Origin: Flavobacterium ovatum
GTDB taxonomy: Bacteria; Bacteroidota; Bacteroidia; Flavobacteriales; Flavobacteriaceae
DNA length: 64,000 nt
Direction of reading: 5' to 3'
NCBI RefSeq assembly: GCF_040703125.1
Contig: NZ_CP160035.1
Coordinates: forward strand, 2,197,001 to 2,261,000
Part shown: one piece after another, positions 17,651 to 25,838 of the stretch
Position numbering within the stretch: the stretch's first letter is position 1
How the letters are laid out: each line of letters begins with the position of its first letter
The notes under the pieces: model-generated
What the model was told of the DNA's origin: nothing
The model's database searches: none
Seen by the model: only the letters and a program-made list of their open reading frames with translations
Made by a program: the position numbers and the translations under genes

Positions 17651-20368
17651 TTAGAAGTTAAACCCTAATCTAGCATAGTAGTAAGCTCCTCCAAATCCCA
17701 TTTGTACAGCATCATAATAACCACCACCTTCAACCCAGTCATCTTGTTGGTCAGGGTAGATATTCATTAAGTTGTTAGCGCCAATGCTCAACTTTGTTGC
17801 TTTAGAAAGTTTAAATCCTAAAGTCAAATCAGTTGTTATTTTTGCAGTATAAAGGTCAGTAGCCTTATTAATTTTATCATCAAAACTAGCATAGTCAGCA
17901 GTGTCTTCATTTGCTTGATAATCAATTAATTTAACTTCGCTGAAACGTGTAAATGCCAATCCTGCATTAAACCATTTTTTGTTGTAGTTTAAGTTTAGGC
18001 CAAATTTACTGTTTGGAGCAGATGCCAAAAGGAACGCTTTTTCTCTTTCTCCAAAGAAAATTTCTTTGTCTAACGAACCGTTCTTTACCTTGTCTATTTT
18101 CATATCATTAATATTCCCTACTAAGGTTGCGCTAACTGTTTGGTCTCCAAAATTCTTTTTCCAAGAAAAAACCATATCCAAACCTTTAGTTTTGGTATCC
18201 ACACCATTTACGAAAAACTGTGCAGCATCAACACCTATATTCAAAGCTGTTGCATCAAAATATCCAGTTAATACAATACGGTCTTTTACTTTAATATAAT
18301 AACCGTCAACCGTTGCTGTGAAATCACCAAAGTTTGCTGTAAATCCTAGTGAAGCATTTAATGCTTTTTCTTCGTTTAATTTTTGAATTCCAAAACCTTT
18401 AGTTACTGGACTGTTGTTTGGAGATAATAAAACTTCTGAAGCTCCAGCTGAACTAAAGTTAGTGAATCGAAGATTGTAGTACACTTGCGCCAATGATGGT
18501 GCTCTAAATCCAGTACTTACAGATCCTCTAAGGTTTATTTTATCAGAAACTTTCAGACGTGAAGCTAATTTTCCGTTCAATGTACTTCCAAAATCACTGT
18601 AATGCTCAAAACGTACTGCACCACTTATTAATAAAGATTTGGTAACATCCAATTCTAAATCAGAATATAAGGAGATATTGGAACGTGTTTTGTCTACTGC
18701 ATTTGATGGGCTGTATCCAGGAAATCCTTGTGATCCACCTGGTCTACTTAGTGTTACAGGATTATCTGAGGATATAGGCTTTGAAGAGTCGTATTCTGGA
18801 TTAGGAATTATTGGAGCAGATTGTGTAGTTGGGTCAGTGATAACTTTACCATTTGTATCATAAGTTACATAAGAACCTTCTTCACCTGCGAAAATATTAA
18901 ATTTTTCTGTTCTAAATTCACTCCCAAAAGCAATATTAAATCCTGAGAAAAAATCTTCATAGTTTTTTGAAATATCAAAATTGGTTGTATTTTGTGTTAA
19001 ACTATGTCCACCAGCATCAAATTCGGTTGGAGAAGCATTTTCTAATGAAGCATTTAAAGTTCCTTTTACGTAATAATGAAATAGGTTTTTACCATTAGTA
19101 TTGCTAAAATCTATTTTCCATCCTCCTGCAGTTTCTGTTCTAAACCCTACAGCTATTGAATTGTCTAAAATATTTGATGTAATTCGTGGGCTAAAACCAC
19201 CAGCGTAAATTGATTCAACTACACGCTCACCATCGTTTCTCGTAAAAGCATAAGCATCGGTATCTCTAAAGTTTCTTCCTCCAAATGCATAAAACTCTGT
19301 TTTGTCAGAGACGGGAACCATCATATTAGCAAACATATTGAACCCTATAATTGCAGCTTCACCAAAACCTTTACGGAAATCAAAACCAGGTCTTAATGTT
19401 TTGTTTTTGTTGATATATTCTGTTGTGAAATTGGCAAAACCCCCTTTGTCACCAATGGCAACTCCGTAATTTGCTCCTACTTTTACAGAACCACCATCAA
19501 AAGATTGGTTTTTACCAAATGAATTTCCATTTCCATTTTGGTCTAACCTGTAGTTGTCAGTATTAGCGGTTCCAGCAGGGAAATCTCCTTTTGCATTGGT
19601 GTTGTAAGCACCGTAAGTTACAGATCCAGTAAATTCATCAACATTGTCATTCAATACAATATTTACAACTCCGGCAATAGCATCAGATCCGTATTGCGCC
19701 GCCGCACCATCTCTCAGAATTTCGATTCTTTTGATAGAAGTGGCAGGAATCGCATTCAAATCTGTTCCTGTATTTCCACGACCACGCGTTCCAAAAAGAT
19801 TGATAAGCGAAGACTGATGTCTTCTTTTTCCATTAATTAATACTAAAGTCTGATCTGGTCCTAATCCTCTTAATGACGCTGGATCAACGTGGTCAGATCC
19901 ATCAGATCCAGATTGTTTATTCGCATTAAAGGAAGGAGCTACATATTGCAGTAATTCGTTTATTTCTAATTTTCCGCTTTGTGTTGTAATATCTTTTACA
20001 TTAATAATATCAATTGGTACTGCTGAATTGACAACCGTTCTTTTGGAATTCCTAGAACCTACAATAACAATGTCATTCAAAATTTCACCACCTTCAGATG
20101 ATAAAGTTACATTTAAAGTGGTGCCTTTAACTAGTTTTTCAATTGTATTGTAGCCAATGTAACTGAAAATTAAAGTTGCGCCCTCCTTTGCATTGATTTT
20201 GTATTTACCATCAAAATCAGTGGCAACTCCTGTATTGGTTCCTTTTTCAATAATGTTTACACCTGGTATGCCACTTCCTGTTTCATCTTTTACAATTCCG
20301 GAAATTGTTTTTTGTGAAAAAATAAAACTGGTGTTAAGAATTAAAAAGAATAGGTAGGTTATTTTCAT
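17651..20368 (-). CDS. TonB-dependent outer-membrane receptor
   Basis: A 905-residue receptor from the internal start MKITYLFFLIL, which begins a clean signal peptide ending FIFSQ; an ATG 33 bases upstream would add a non-signal prefix. A carboxypeptidase-regulatory-like domain (about 20-95) precedes the plug (about 110-235, with LRGLGPDQTLVLINGKR and RIEILRDGAAAQYGSDA) and a C-terminal beta-barrel ending YARLGFNF. It lacks a SusD partner and its plug is of the classical receptor type, so a siderophore, cofactor or peptide is as likely a ligand as a glycan. No adjacent gene gives the substrate. Confidence 0.9.
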   Translation of the reverse strand: MKITYLFFLILNTSFIFSQKTISGIVKDETGSGIPGVNIIEKGTNTGVATDFDGKYKINAKEGATLIFSYIGYNTIEKLVKGTTLNVTLSSEGGEILNDIVIVGSRNSKRTVVNSAVPIDIINVKDITTQSGKLEINELLQYVAPSFNANKQSGSDGSDHVDPASLRGLGPDQTLVLINGKRRHQSSLINLFGTRGRGNTGTDLNAIPATSIKRIEILRDGAAAQYGSDAIAGVVNIVLNDNVDEFTGSVTYGAYNTNAKGDFPAGTANTDNYRLDQNGNGNSFGKNQSFDGGSVKVGANYGVAIGDKGGFANFTTEYINKNKTLRPGFDFRKGFGEAAIIGFNMFANMMVPVSDKTEFYAFGGRNFRDTDAYAFTRNDGERVVESIYAGGFSPRITSNILDNSIAVGFRTETAGGWKIDFSNTNGKNLFHYYVKGTLNASLENASPTEFDAGGHSLTQNTTNFDISKNYEDFFSGFNIAFGSEFRTEKFNIFAGEEGSYVTYDTNGKVITDPTTQSAPIIPNPEYDSSKPISSDNPVTLSRPGGSQGFPGYSPSNAVDKTRSNISLYSDLELDVTKSLLISGAVRFEHYSDFGSTLNGKLASRLKVSDKINLRGSVSTGFRAPSLAQVYYNLRFTNFSSAGASEVLLSPNNSPVTKGFGIQKLNEEKALNASLGFTANFGDFTATVDGYYIKVKDRIVLTGYFDATALNIGVDAAQFFVNGVDTKTKGLDMVFSWKKNFGDQTVSATLVGNINDMKIDKVKNGSLDKEIFFGEREKAFLLASAPNSKFGLNLNYNKKWFNAGLAFTRFSEVKLIDYQANEDTADYASFDDKINKATDLYTAKITTDLTLGFKLSKATKLSIGANNLMNIYPDQQDDWVEGGGYYDAVQMGFGGAYYYARLGFNF

Positions 20369-20571
20369 ATTATCGATGTTAGTGGGTTTTGTGTTGTGCA
20401 ATATAACAAAATTTTAACACTTTGTTTGTTGGACGGTTGTTAAAACAAGCTTTTTAGTGTATTAATGTTATTTAATTTTTTTGAGAGGAATATTTTTTGA
20501 AAAAAAATAAAAAAAAAGAGAAATATTATTTTAAACTCAAAATTATCACTACTTAAACATTTATTAAATCT

Positions 20572-20579
20572 TATATTTG
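20572..20579 (+). promoter_or_regulatory. Candidate -7 element of ychF
   Basis: TATATTTG matches TAnnTTTG, 66 bases before the ychF ATG. No -33 TTTG is visible at normal spacing. Confidence 0.45.
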
Positions 20580-20644
20580 CACACTTTTAAAGCTAAATTT
20601 TCATATGTACTTATTCTAAGTGCTGATTATAAAATATAAAAACC

Positions 20645-21739
20645 ATGAAAGCAGGAATTGTAGGATTACCTAATGTTGGAAAATCAACCCTTTTTAATTG
20701 TTTGTCTAATGCCAAAGCACAAAGTGCAAACTTTCCTTTTTGTACTATCGAACCAAACATTGGAGTAGTAAACGTTCCAGATCCTCGTATCAACAAATTG
20801 GAGGAATTGGTAAAGCCAGAGCGTGTGCAAATGGCAACGGTAGATATTGTAGATATTGCAGGATTGGTAAAAGGAGCAAGTAAAGGAGAAGGTTTAGGGA
20901 ATCAATTTCTTGGAAATATTAGAGAATGTAACGCTATTATTCACGTTTTACGTTGTTTTGATAATGACAATATCGTTCACGTGGACGGAAATGTAAACCC
21001 AATTCGTGACAAAGAAACGATTGATATCGAGTTACAATTAAAAGATCTTGAAACAGTTGAAAAACGTTTGGAGAAAGTAAATCGTGCGGCAAAAACAGGA
21101 AATAAAGAAGCGATAACAGAAAAAGGACTTCTTGACCGAATTAGAGAGTCGCTTTTACAAGCTAAATCTGCACGTACAATTGTTCTTCAAAACAATGATG
21201 AAGAGGTTTTGATGGAAGCTTTTCAATTAATTACAGCAAAACCAGTTTTGTATGTATGTAATGTGGATGAAAACTCAGCTGTAAGCGGAAATAAATATGT
21301 AGATCTAGTCAAAGAATTAGTAAAAGACGAAGATGCTGAGGTAATTATTCTTTCTGTTGGTGCCGAAGCGGATATCACAGAATTAGAAAGTTTTGAAGAG
21401 CGTCAAGTTTTTCTTGAAGATATGGGGTTAACAGAGCCTGGAGCTTCTGTTTTAATTCGTGCAGCTTACAAATTATTGAAACAACAAACGTATTTTACAG
21501 CAGGTGTAAAAGAAGTTCGTGCTTGGACCATCAATATTGGATCTACTGCACCACAAGCTGCAGGAGTAATCCACACCGATTTCGAAAAAGGATTCATCCG
21601 TGCAGAAGTAATCGCTTACGAAGATTTCGTTAGTTACGGTTCGGAAGCCAAATGTAAGGAAGCAGGTAAATTCAAAGTTGAAGGAAAAGAATATATCGTA
21701 AAAGATGGTGATGTAATGCACTTCCGTTTCAACGTGTAG
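20645..21739 (+). CDS. ychF: Redox-regulated ATPase YchF (Obg-like)
   Basis: A 364-residue P-loop protein of the Obg-related YchF/OLA1 family, which binds ribosomes and hydrolyses ATP in preference to GTP. G1 is GLPNVGKSTLFN at 7-18, G3 is DIAGLVKGASKGEGLG, and the G4 position reads NVDE instead of NKxD, the change associated with ATP use. A coiled-coil insertion and a C-terminal TGS domain (TINIGSTAPQAAGVIHTDFEKGFIRAE) complete the family plan. Full length. Confidence 0.97.
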   Translation: MKAGIVGLPNVGKSTLFNCLSNAKAQSANFPFCTIEPNIGVVNVPDPRINKLEELVKPERVQMATVDIVDIAGLVKGASKGEGLGNQFLGNIRECNAIIHVLRCFDNDNIVHVDGNVNPIRDKETIDIELQLKDLETVEKRLEKVNRAAKTGNKEAITEKGLLDRIRESLLQAKSARTIVLQNNDEEVLMEAFQLITAKPVLYVCNVDENSAVSGNKYVDLVKELVKDEDAEVIILSVGAEADITELESFEERQVFLEDMGLTEPGASVLIRAAYKLLKQQTYFTAGVKEVRAWTINIGSTAPQAAGVIHTDFEKGFIRAEVIAYEDFVSYGSEAKCKEAGKFKVEGKEYIVKDGDVMHFRFNV

Positions 21740-21778
21740 TTAGAAGATAATAGAATAAAGAATAAAGAGAATAGAGGG

Positions 21779-21807
21779 AACCGTAGAAGCAATTCTACGG
21801 TTTTTTT
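21779..21807 (+). terminator. Terminator of ychF
   Basis: AACCGTAGAA and TTCTACGGTT form a 10-bp stem with a 4-base loop, followed by seven T. Confidence 0.9.
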
Positions 21808-21849
21808 GTGGCTTATTTTTTTGAGAGTAGTTTCCTCGCCAAGTTTTGC

Positions 21850-21947
21850 ACGCTGGAAGCGTCTCATGAAAGCCGAGTGAACCCCCGTTTTTAAGTACAG
21901 TTTCTCACGCTGAAAGCGTCTAGCGCAAGCCGAGTATGCCCCAGTTT
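21850..21947. repeat. Two direct copies of a 41-bp G+C-richer unit
   Basis: Copies at 21850-21890 and 21907-21947 share ACGCTG-AAGCGTCT, then AGCCGAGT, then CCCC-GTTT at the same spacing. Each holds its own small palindrome (ACGCT...AGCGT). Base composition differs clearly from the flanks. Confidence 0.75.
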
Positions 21948-22066
21948 GTTTTCCTGCAACTGTTCGATTACAACGAAAGATTCCTCCGGAATGACAAACA
22001 GCCGTTAATTCGTAAGGTTCAACCTCTATTCTTGCCCTAATTTCACTATTTTTATAAAAAAAATAC

Positions 22067-22588
22067 ATGAAAATCATAGCTTTTGGCGCAAGCCCCAGTA
22101 AAAATTCGATTAATAAAAAATTAGCGACCTACGCCGCAAGTTTGTTTGAAAATGCTCAAGTAGAAGTATTGGACTTGAATGATTTTCAAATGCCAGTTTT
22201 TAGTGTGGATATTGAAACCGAAATTGGACAGCATAAATTAGCACAAGCTTTTCTGGATAAAATTGCATCTGCTGATTTTTTGGTAGTTTCTATGGCGGAG
22301 AATAACGGAAATTACTCAGCTGCTTTCAAAAATATTTTTGATTGGTGTACTCGAATTCAAAAAGAAGTTTTTCAACAAAAACCGATGCTATTGATGGCGA
22401 CTTCGCCCGGAGGTAGAGGAGGGGCTTCTGTTTTGGAAATTGCCAAAGCAGCTTTTCCCCGTTTTGGAACAGAAATAAAAGGAGTATTTTCTTTACCTAA
22501 TTTCAATGATAATTTTGATGTCGAAAAAGGACAAATTTCGAACTCAGAATTTGATAATCAATTGAAAACAATTGTCGCTAATTTTTAA
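22067..22588 (+). CDS. NADPH-dependent FMN reductase family protein
   Basis: A 173-residue flavodoxin-like oxidoreductase. The N-terminal FMN phosphate loop GASPSKNSINKKLA (7-20), the AENNGNYSAAFKNIFDW segment (about 78-94) and the TSPGGRGGASVLE loop (about 111-123) fit the NADPH-dependent FMN reductase (SsuE/YieF) family, which uses NAD(P)H to reduce FMN, quinones or metals. A relic of a paralogous 3' end lies about 1 kb downstream. Confidence 0.88.
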   Translation: MKIIAFGASPSKNSINKKLATYAASLFENAQVEVLDLNDFQMPVFSVDIETEIGQHKLAQAFLDKIASADFLVVSMAENNGNYSAAFKNIFDWCTRIQKEVFQQKPMLLMATSPGGRGGASVLEIAKAAFPRFGTEIKGVFSLPNFNDNFDVEKGQISNSEFDNQLKTIVANF

Positions 22589-22606
22589 TTATACCTTCTA
22601 GATTTA

Positions 22607-23572
22607 ATGAAATTTTCTCATTCTCTTTTCTTTGTTTTGGCTCTTCTGTTTTTAAATACAGTTGTAGCTCAAGATTTTGCAGCTGTTGATACCAAAATAA
22701 AAAATTATCCAGCTATTGCCGATGTTGCCGTTTTGGTAGAAAAATTAAAAACTGATTTTGTTACGCCTGCTGAAAAAGCCAGAGCAGCCTATACTTGGAT
22801 TACAACGAATATTGCGTACGATGTTGCTTTTTCTGAAAATATGGAGAAAAAACCTATTATTGCCTTTTCTTATAAAACAGAATAAGAGAGGCAAATAAAG
22901 GAAAAGAAATTCAAAGTAGATTTGGCCACCAGTACTGTTGCTTCCAAAAAAGCGGTTTGTCATGGTTATGCAGCTTTGTCGGAGTACTTATTGTCAAGGT
23001 TAGGTCTAGAAGTGCAAACGGTTTTTGGTACCATCAAAACGGATCCTTCTGAAATTGGTGAAATTCCAACTCAAATTAATCATGCTTGGAATGCCGTTAA
23101 AATAAACGGCGTTTGGCGTTTTATAGACACCACATTAGGTTCCGGTTTTATTTCTCAAAAGACTAATTTATTTAAGTTTTACTTTAATGATAGTTATTTT
23201 TTTACGAAGCCCGAACGTTTTTTCTTAAATCATTATCCTGTTGATTCAAAATGGTTATTGGTGCCAAAGACTAAGAGTGAATTTGCATTGCAACCGGTGT
23301 ATTTTGGTCTGTATTTCAAAAATAATTTTGAGATTTTGCATGAGGGAAAAGGGATTGTTTCGTCAAGTAATGAAGAGAATTTTGCTTTTACCATCAAGGG
23401 ATTAGAGGAGTTTGATTCTGTTCAATGTTCGTTTAACGTTGAGAATAAAAGTATTTTTTTAAAACCTCAAAACGGTTCAGGAGACTTTGTGATTTCGTTA
23501 AAAGACAGGAAAGATAATTATCTTTCCATTTATGTCAATAGGGAAATTATTGCGATTTATAAGATTATTTAA
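22607..23572 (+). pseudogene. Transglutaminase-like secreted protein, interrupted by an in-frame TAA
   Basis: One reading frame spans this interval, broken only by TAA at 22883-22885. The first part has a signal peptide ending VVAQ and PAEKARAAYTWITTNIAYD, the usual start of a transglutaminase-like core. The second part, in the same frame, holds the whole catalytic triad: Cys in KAVCHGYA, His in INHAWNAVKI and Asp in WRFIDTT, then a beta-rich tail. The stop lies between the two, in a Lys/Glu-rich linker (KTE-stop-ERQIKEKK). One GAA-to-TAA change would explain it. Readthrough, internal re-initiation at TTG 22922 (without a signal) or a base error are alternatives; the rest shows no decay, so inactivation would be recent. 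Confidence 0.8.
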
Positions 23573-23632
23573 AAACAGCTAGTTTTTTAAATTATAGTAT
23601 CAATAGTACACAGCTGCTTTTTTTGGAATCTA

Positions 23633-23674
23633 TAATTTGGTAGTCAGTTGAAAGCTATTGTCGCTAATTTTTGA
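23633..23674 (+). pseudogene. Relic of the 3' end of a second FMN reductase gene
   Basis: These 42 bases match the last 42 bases of the FMN reductase gene (22547-22588) at 35 positions and in register. They encode FGSQLKAIVANF-stop against FDNQLKTIVANF-stop. No further upstream similarity is visible. The rest of the 250-base gap before parE shows no gene. Confidence 0.7.
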
Positions 23675-23821
23675 TTTTAATTCCTCAATTCCAAATCCTT
23701 AATCAAAATTCCGAAATTGTTATTTTTTTTTGTCAATATCATTCTTAATAACTTTGATTGCTGCTGCTTTCAAAATAGTTCGAGAAATGCTATATTAGCA
23801 CAAAATCGATAAAATCCCAAA

Positions 23822-25684
23822 ATGTCAGATCAAAATCAATATACCGAAGATAACATTCGGTCACTCGACTGGAAAGAACATATTCGTATGCGTCCTGGGA
23901 TGTATATTGGTAAACTGGGTGATGGTTCTTCGCCCGATGATGGTATTTATATATTGTTAAAAGAGGTCATGGATAACTGTATCGATGAGTTTGTCATGGG
24001 TGCAGGGAAAACGATTGAGGTCACTATCAGAGACAAAACCGTTGCTGTTCGTGATTATGGTCGTGGAATTCCGTTAGGGAAAGTGATTGATGTAGTTTCC
24101 AAAATGAATACCGGAGGTAAATACGATTCCTTAGCGTTTAAGAAGTCCGTTGGTTTAAATGGAGTAGGAACCAAGGCAGTAAATGCTTTGTCTAACTATT
24201 TTAGAGTCGAATCTGTTCGTGAAGACAAACAAAAAGCGGCGGAATTCTCTGCGGGTAATTTGGTACTAGAAGAAGAGGTTATTGATACCACCAAACGCAA
24301 AGGAACCAAAGTTACTTTTATTCCAGACGAAGCTATTTTTAAGAATTACAAATTCAGATATGAGTATGTAATCAAAATGCTGAAAAATTACTGCTACCTA
24401 AATACAGGATTGACCATTATTTTCAATGGTGAAAAATATTTTTCAGACAATGGTTTACGTGATTTATTAGATGAAAATATTGCTGAAGAAGACAAAGTAT
24501 ATCAAATCATCCACTTAAAAGGAGAGGATATTGAGATCGCGATTACGCACAGTAAGTCGCAATACAGTGAGGAATACCATTCTTTTGTAAACGGTCAAAA
24601 TACAACCCAAGGGGGAACGCACCTAGTAGCGTACCGCGAGGCGATTGTGAAAACGATTCGGGAATTTTATAATAAAAACTTTGAACCTTCAGACATTCGT
24701 AAATCGATTGTAAGTGCGGTGAGTATAAAGGTGATGGAACCTGTGTTTGAATCGCAAACCAAAACCAAATTAGGTTCAACCGACATTGGTTCTGAACCCG
24801 GAATGCCATCGGTACGTACGTTTGTAAATGATTTTGTGAAAACAAAATTAGATAATTTTTTACATAAAAATCCAGAAACAGCCGATTTACTTTTACGTAA
24901 AATTTTACAAGCAGAGCGGGAGCGTAAAGAGCTTTCTGGTATTCGAAAATTGGCCAAAGACAGAGCCAAAAAATCGAGTTTACACAATAAAAAACTTAGA
25001 GATTGCCGCGTGCATCTTGCCGATATAAAAAATCCACGTTACCTAGAAAGCACCTTGTTTATTACCGAGGGAGATTCAGCTTCGGGCTCGATTACAAAAT
25101 CTCGTGATGTGAATACGCAAGCGGTATTTAGTTTACGTGGTAAGCCTTTGAATTCCTACGGAATGTCAAAGAAAATTGTTTATGAAAATGAAGAATTCAA
25201 CTTGCTACAAGCCGCATTGGATATCGAGGACGATATGGAGAACCTGCGCTACAACAACATCGTGATTGCAACCGATGCCGATGTCGATGGAATGCATATT
25301 CGATTATTGTTGATAACTTTCTTTTTGCAGTTTTTTCCGGAGTTAATCAAAGATGGCCATTTGTATATTTTACAAACGCCATTGTTTCGGGTTCGAAATA
25401 AAAAAGAAACGATCTACTGTTATTCGGATGAAGAAAAACGAAATGCCATTGAAAAATTAAAACCAAAACCAGAAATCACCCGATTTAAGGGATTGGGAGA
25501 GATTTCACCAGATGAGTTTCAGTTTTTCATTGGCGAAGACATTCGATTAGAACCTGTAATGCTAGACAAAGCGACTTCTATCGAAAAATTGTTGGAGTTT
25601 TACATGGGGAAAAATACGCCAGACCGCCAAGAATTTATCATCAGAAACTTGAAAGTCGAATTGGATGTGATTGAGAAGGAGTAA
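23822..25684 (+). CDS. parE: DNA topoisomerase IV subunit B
   Basis: A 620-residue type IIA topoisomerase ATPase subunit. The GHKL ATPase motifs are [11 protein letters not shown] (about 47-57), DYGRGIP and [14 protein letters not shown]; the Toprim domain has EGDSASGS and the DADVDG metal motif; the end has [13 protein letters not shown]. Length and linkage to parC favour topoisomerase IV over gyrase. It decatenates daughter chromosomes at the end of replication. Confidence 0.94.
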   Translation: MSDQNQYTEDNIRSLDWKEHIRMRPGMYIGKLGDGSSPDDGIYILLKEVMDNCIDEFVMGAGKTIEVTIRDKTVAVRDYGRGIPLGKVIDVVSKMNTGGKYDSLAFKKSVGLNGVGTKAVNALSNYFRVESVREDKQKAAEFSAGNLVLEEEVIDTTKRKGTKVTFIPDEAIFKNYKFRYEYVIKMLKNYCYLNTGLTIIFNGEKYFSDNGLRDLLDENIAEEDKVYQIIHLKGEDIEIAITHSKSQYSEEYHSFVNGQNTTQGGTHLVAYREAIVKTIREFYNKNFEPSDIRKSIVSAVSIKVMEPVFESQTKTKLGSTDIGSEPGMPSVRTFVNDFVKTKLDNFLHKNPETADLLLRKILQAERERKELSGIRKLAKDRAKKSSLHNKKLRDCRVHLADIKNPRYLESTLFITEGDSASGSITKSRDVNTQAVFSLRGKPLNSYGMSKKIVYENEEFNLLQAALDIEDDMENLRYNNIVIATDADVDGMHIRLLLITFFLQFFPELIKDGHLYILQTPLFRVRNKKETIYCYSDEEKRNAIEKLKPKPEITRFKGLGEISPDEFQFFIGEDIRLEPVMLDKATSIEKLLEFYMGKNTPDRQEFIIRNLKVELDVIEKE

Positions 25685-25705
25685 GTTTAAAAAAAAAAGT
25701 ATAAA

Positions 25706-25798
25706 ATGATAAGTAAAAAAGTTTTAATTTATACCATAATTGCCTTTGTAGCGGGATTTGTAGCCACTTTTTTTATAATTAAAAGTTTGAAATCATAG
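25706..25798 (+). CDS. 30-residue single-span membrane peptide between parE and parC
   Basis: An ATG 21 bases after parE opens a 30-codon frame ending TAG, giving MISKKVLIYTIIAFVAGFVA followed by TFFIIKSLKS. It has a basic N-terminus, one hydrophobic helix of about 20 residues and a short basic tail, a credible small membrane protein. It sits in the same orientation between two co-transcribed genes. Function is unknown and there is no database support here. Confidence 0.5.
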   Translation: MISKKVLIYTIIAFVAGFVATFFIIKSLKS

Positions 25799-25838
25799 TT
25801 AATTTATTAAAGAATAAACTGAAATAAATTCAGCCTAA

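Noticed and set aside
21634..22077. Open frame of 147 codons on the minus strand across the end of ychF
   Set aside because: It overlaps ychF antisense, its terminator and the 41-bp repeats, and its protein composition is unlike a real gene.
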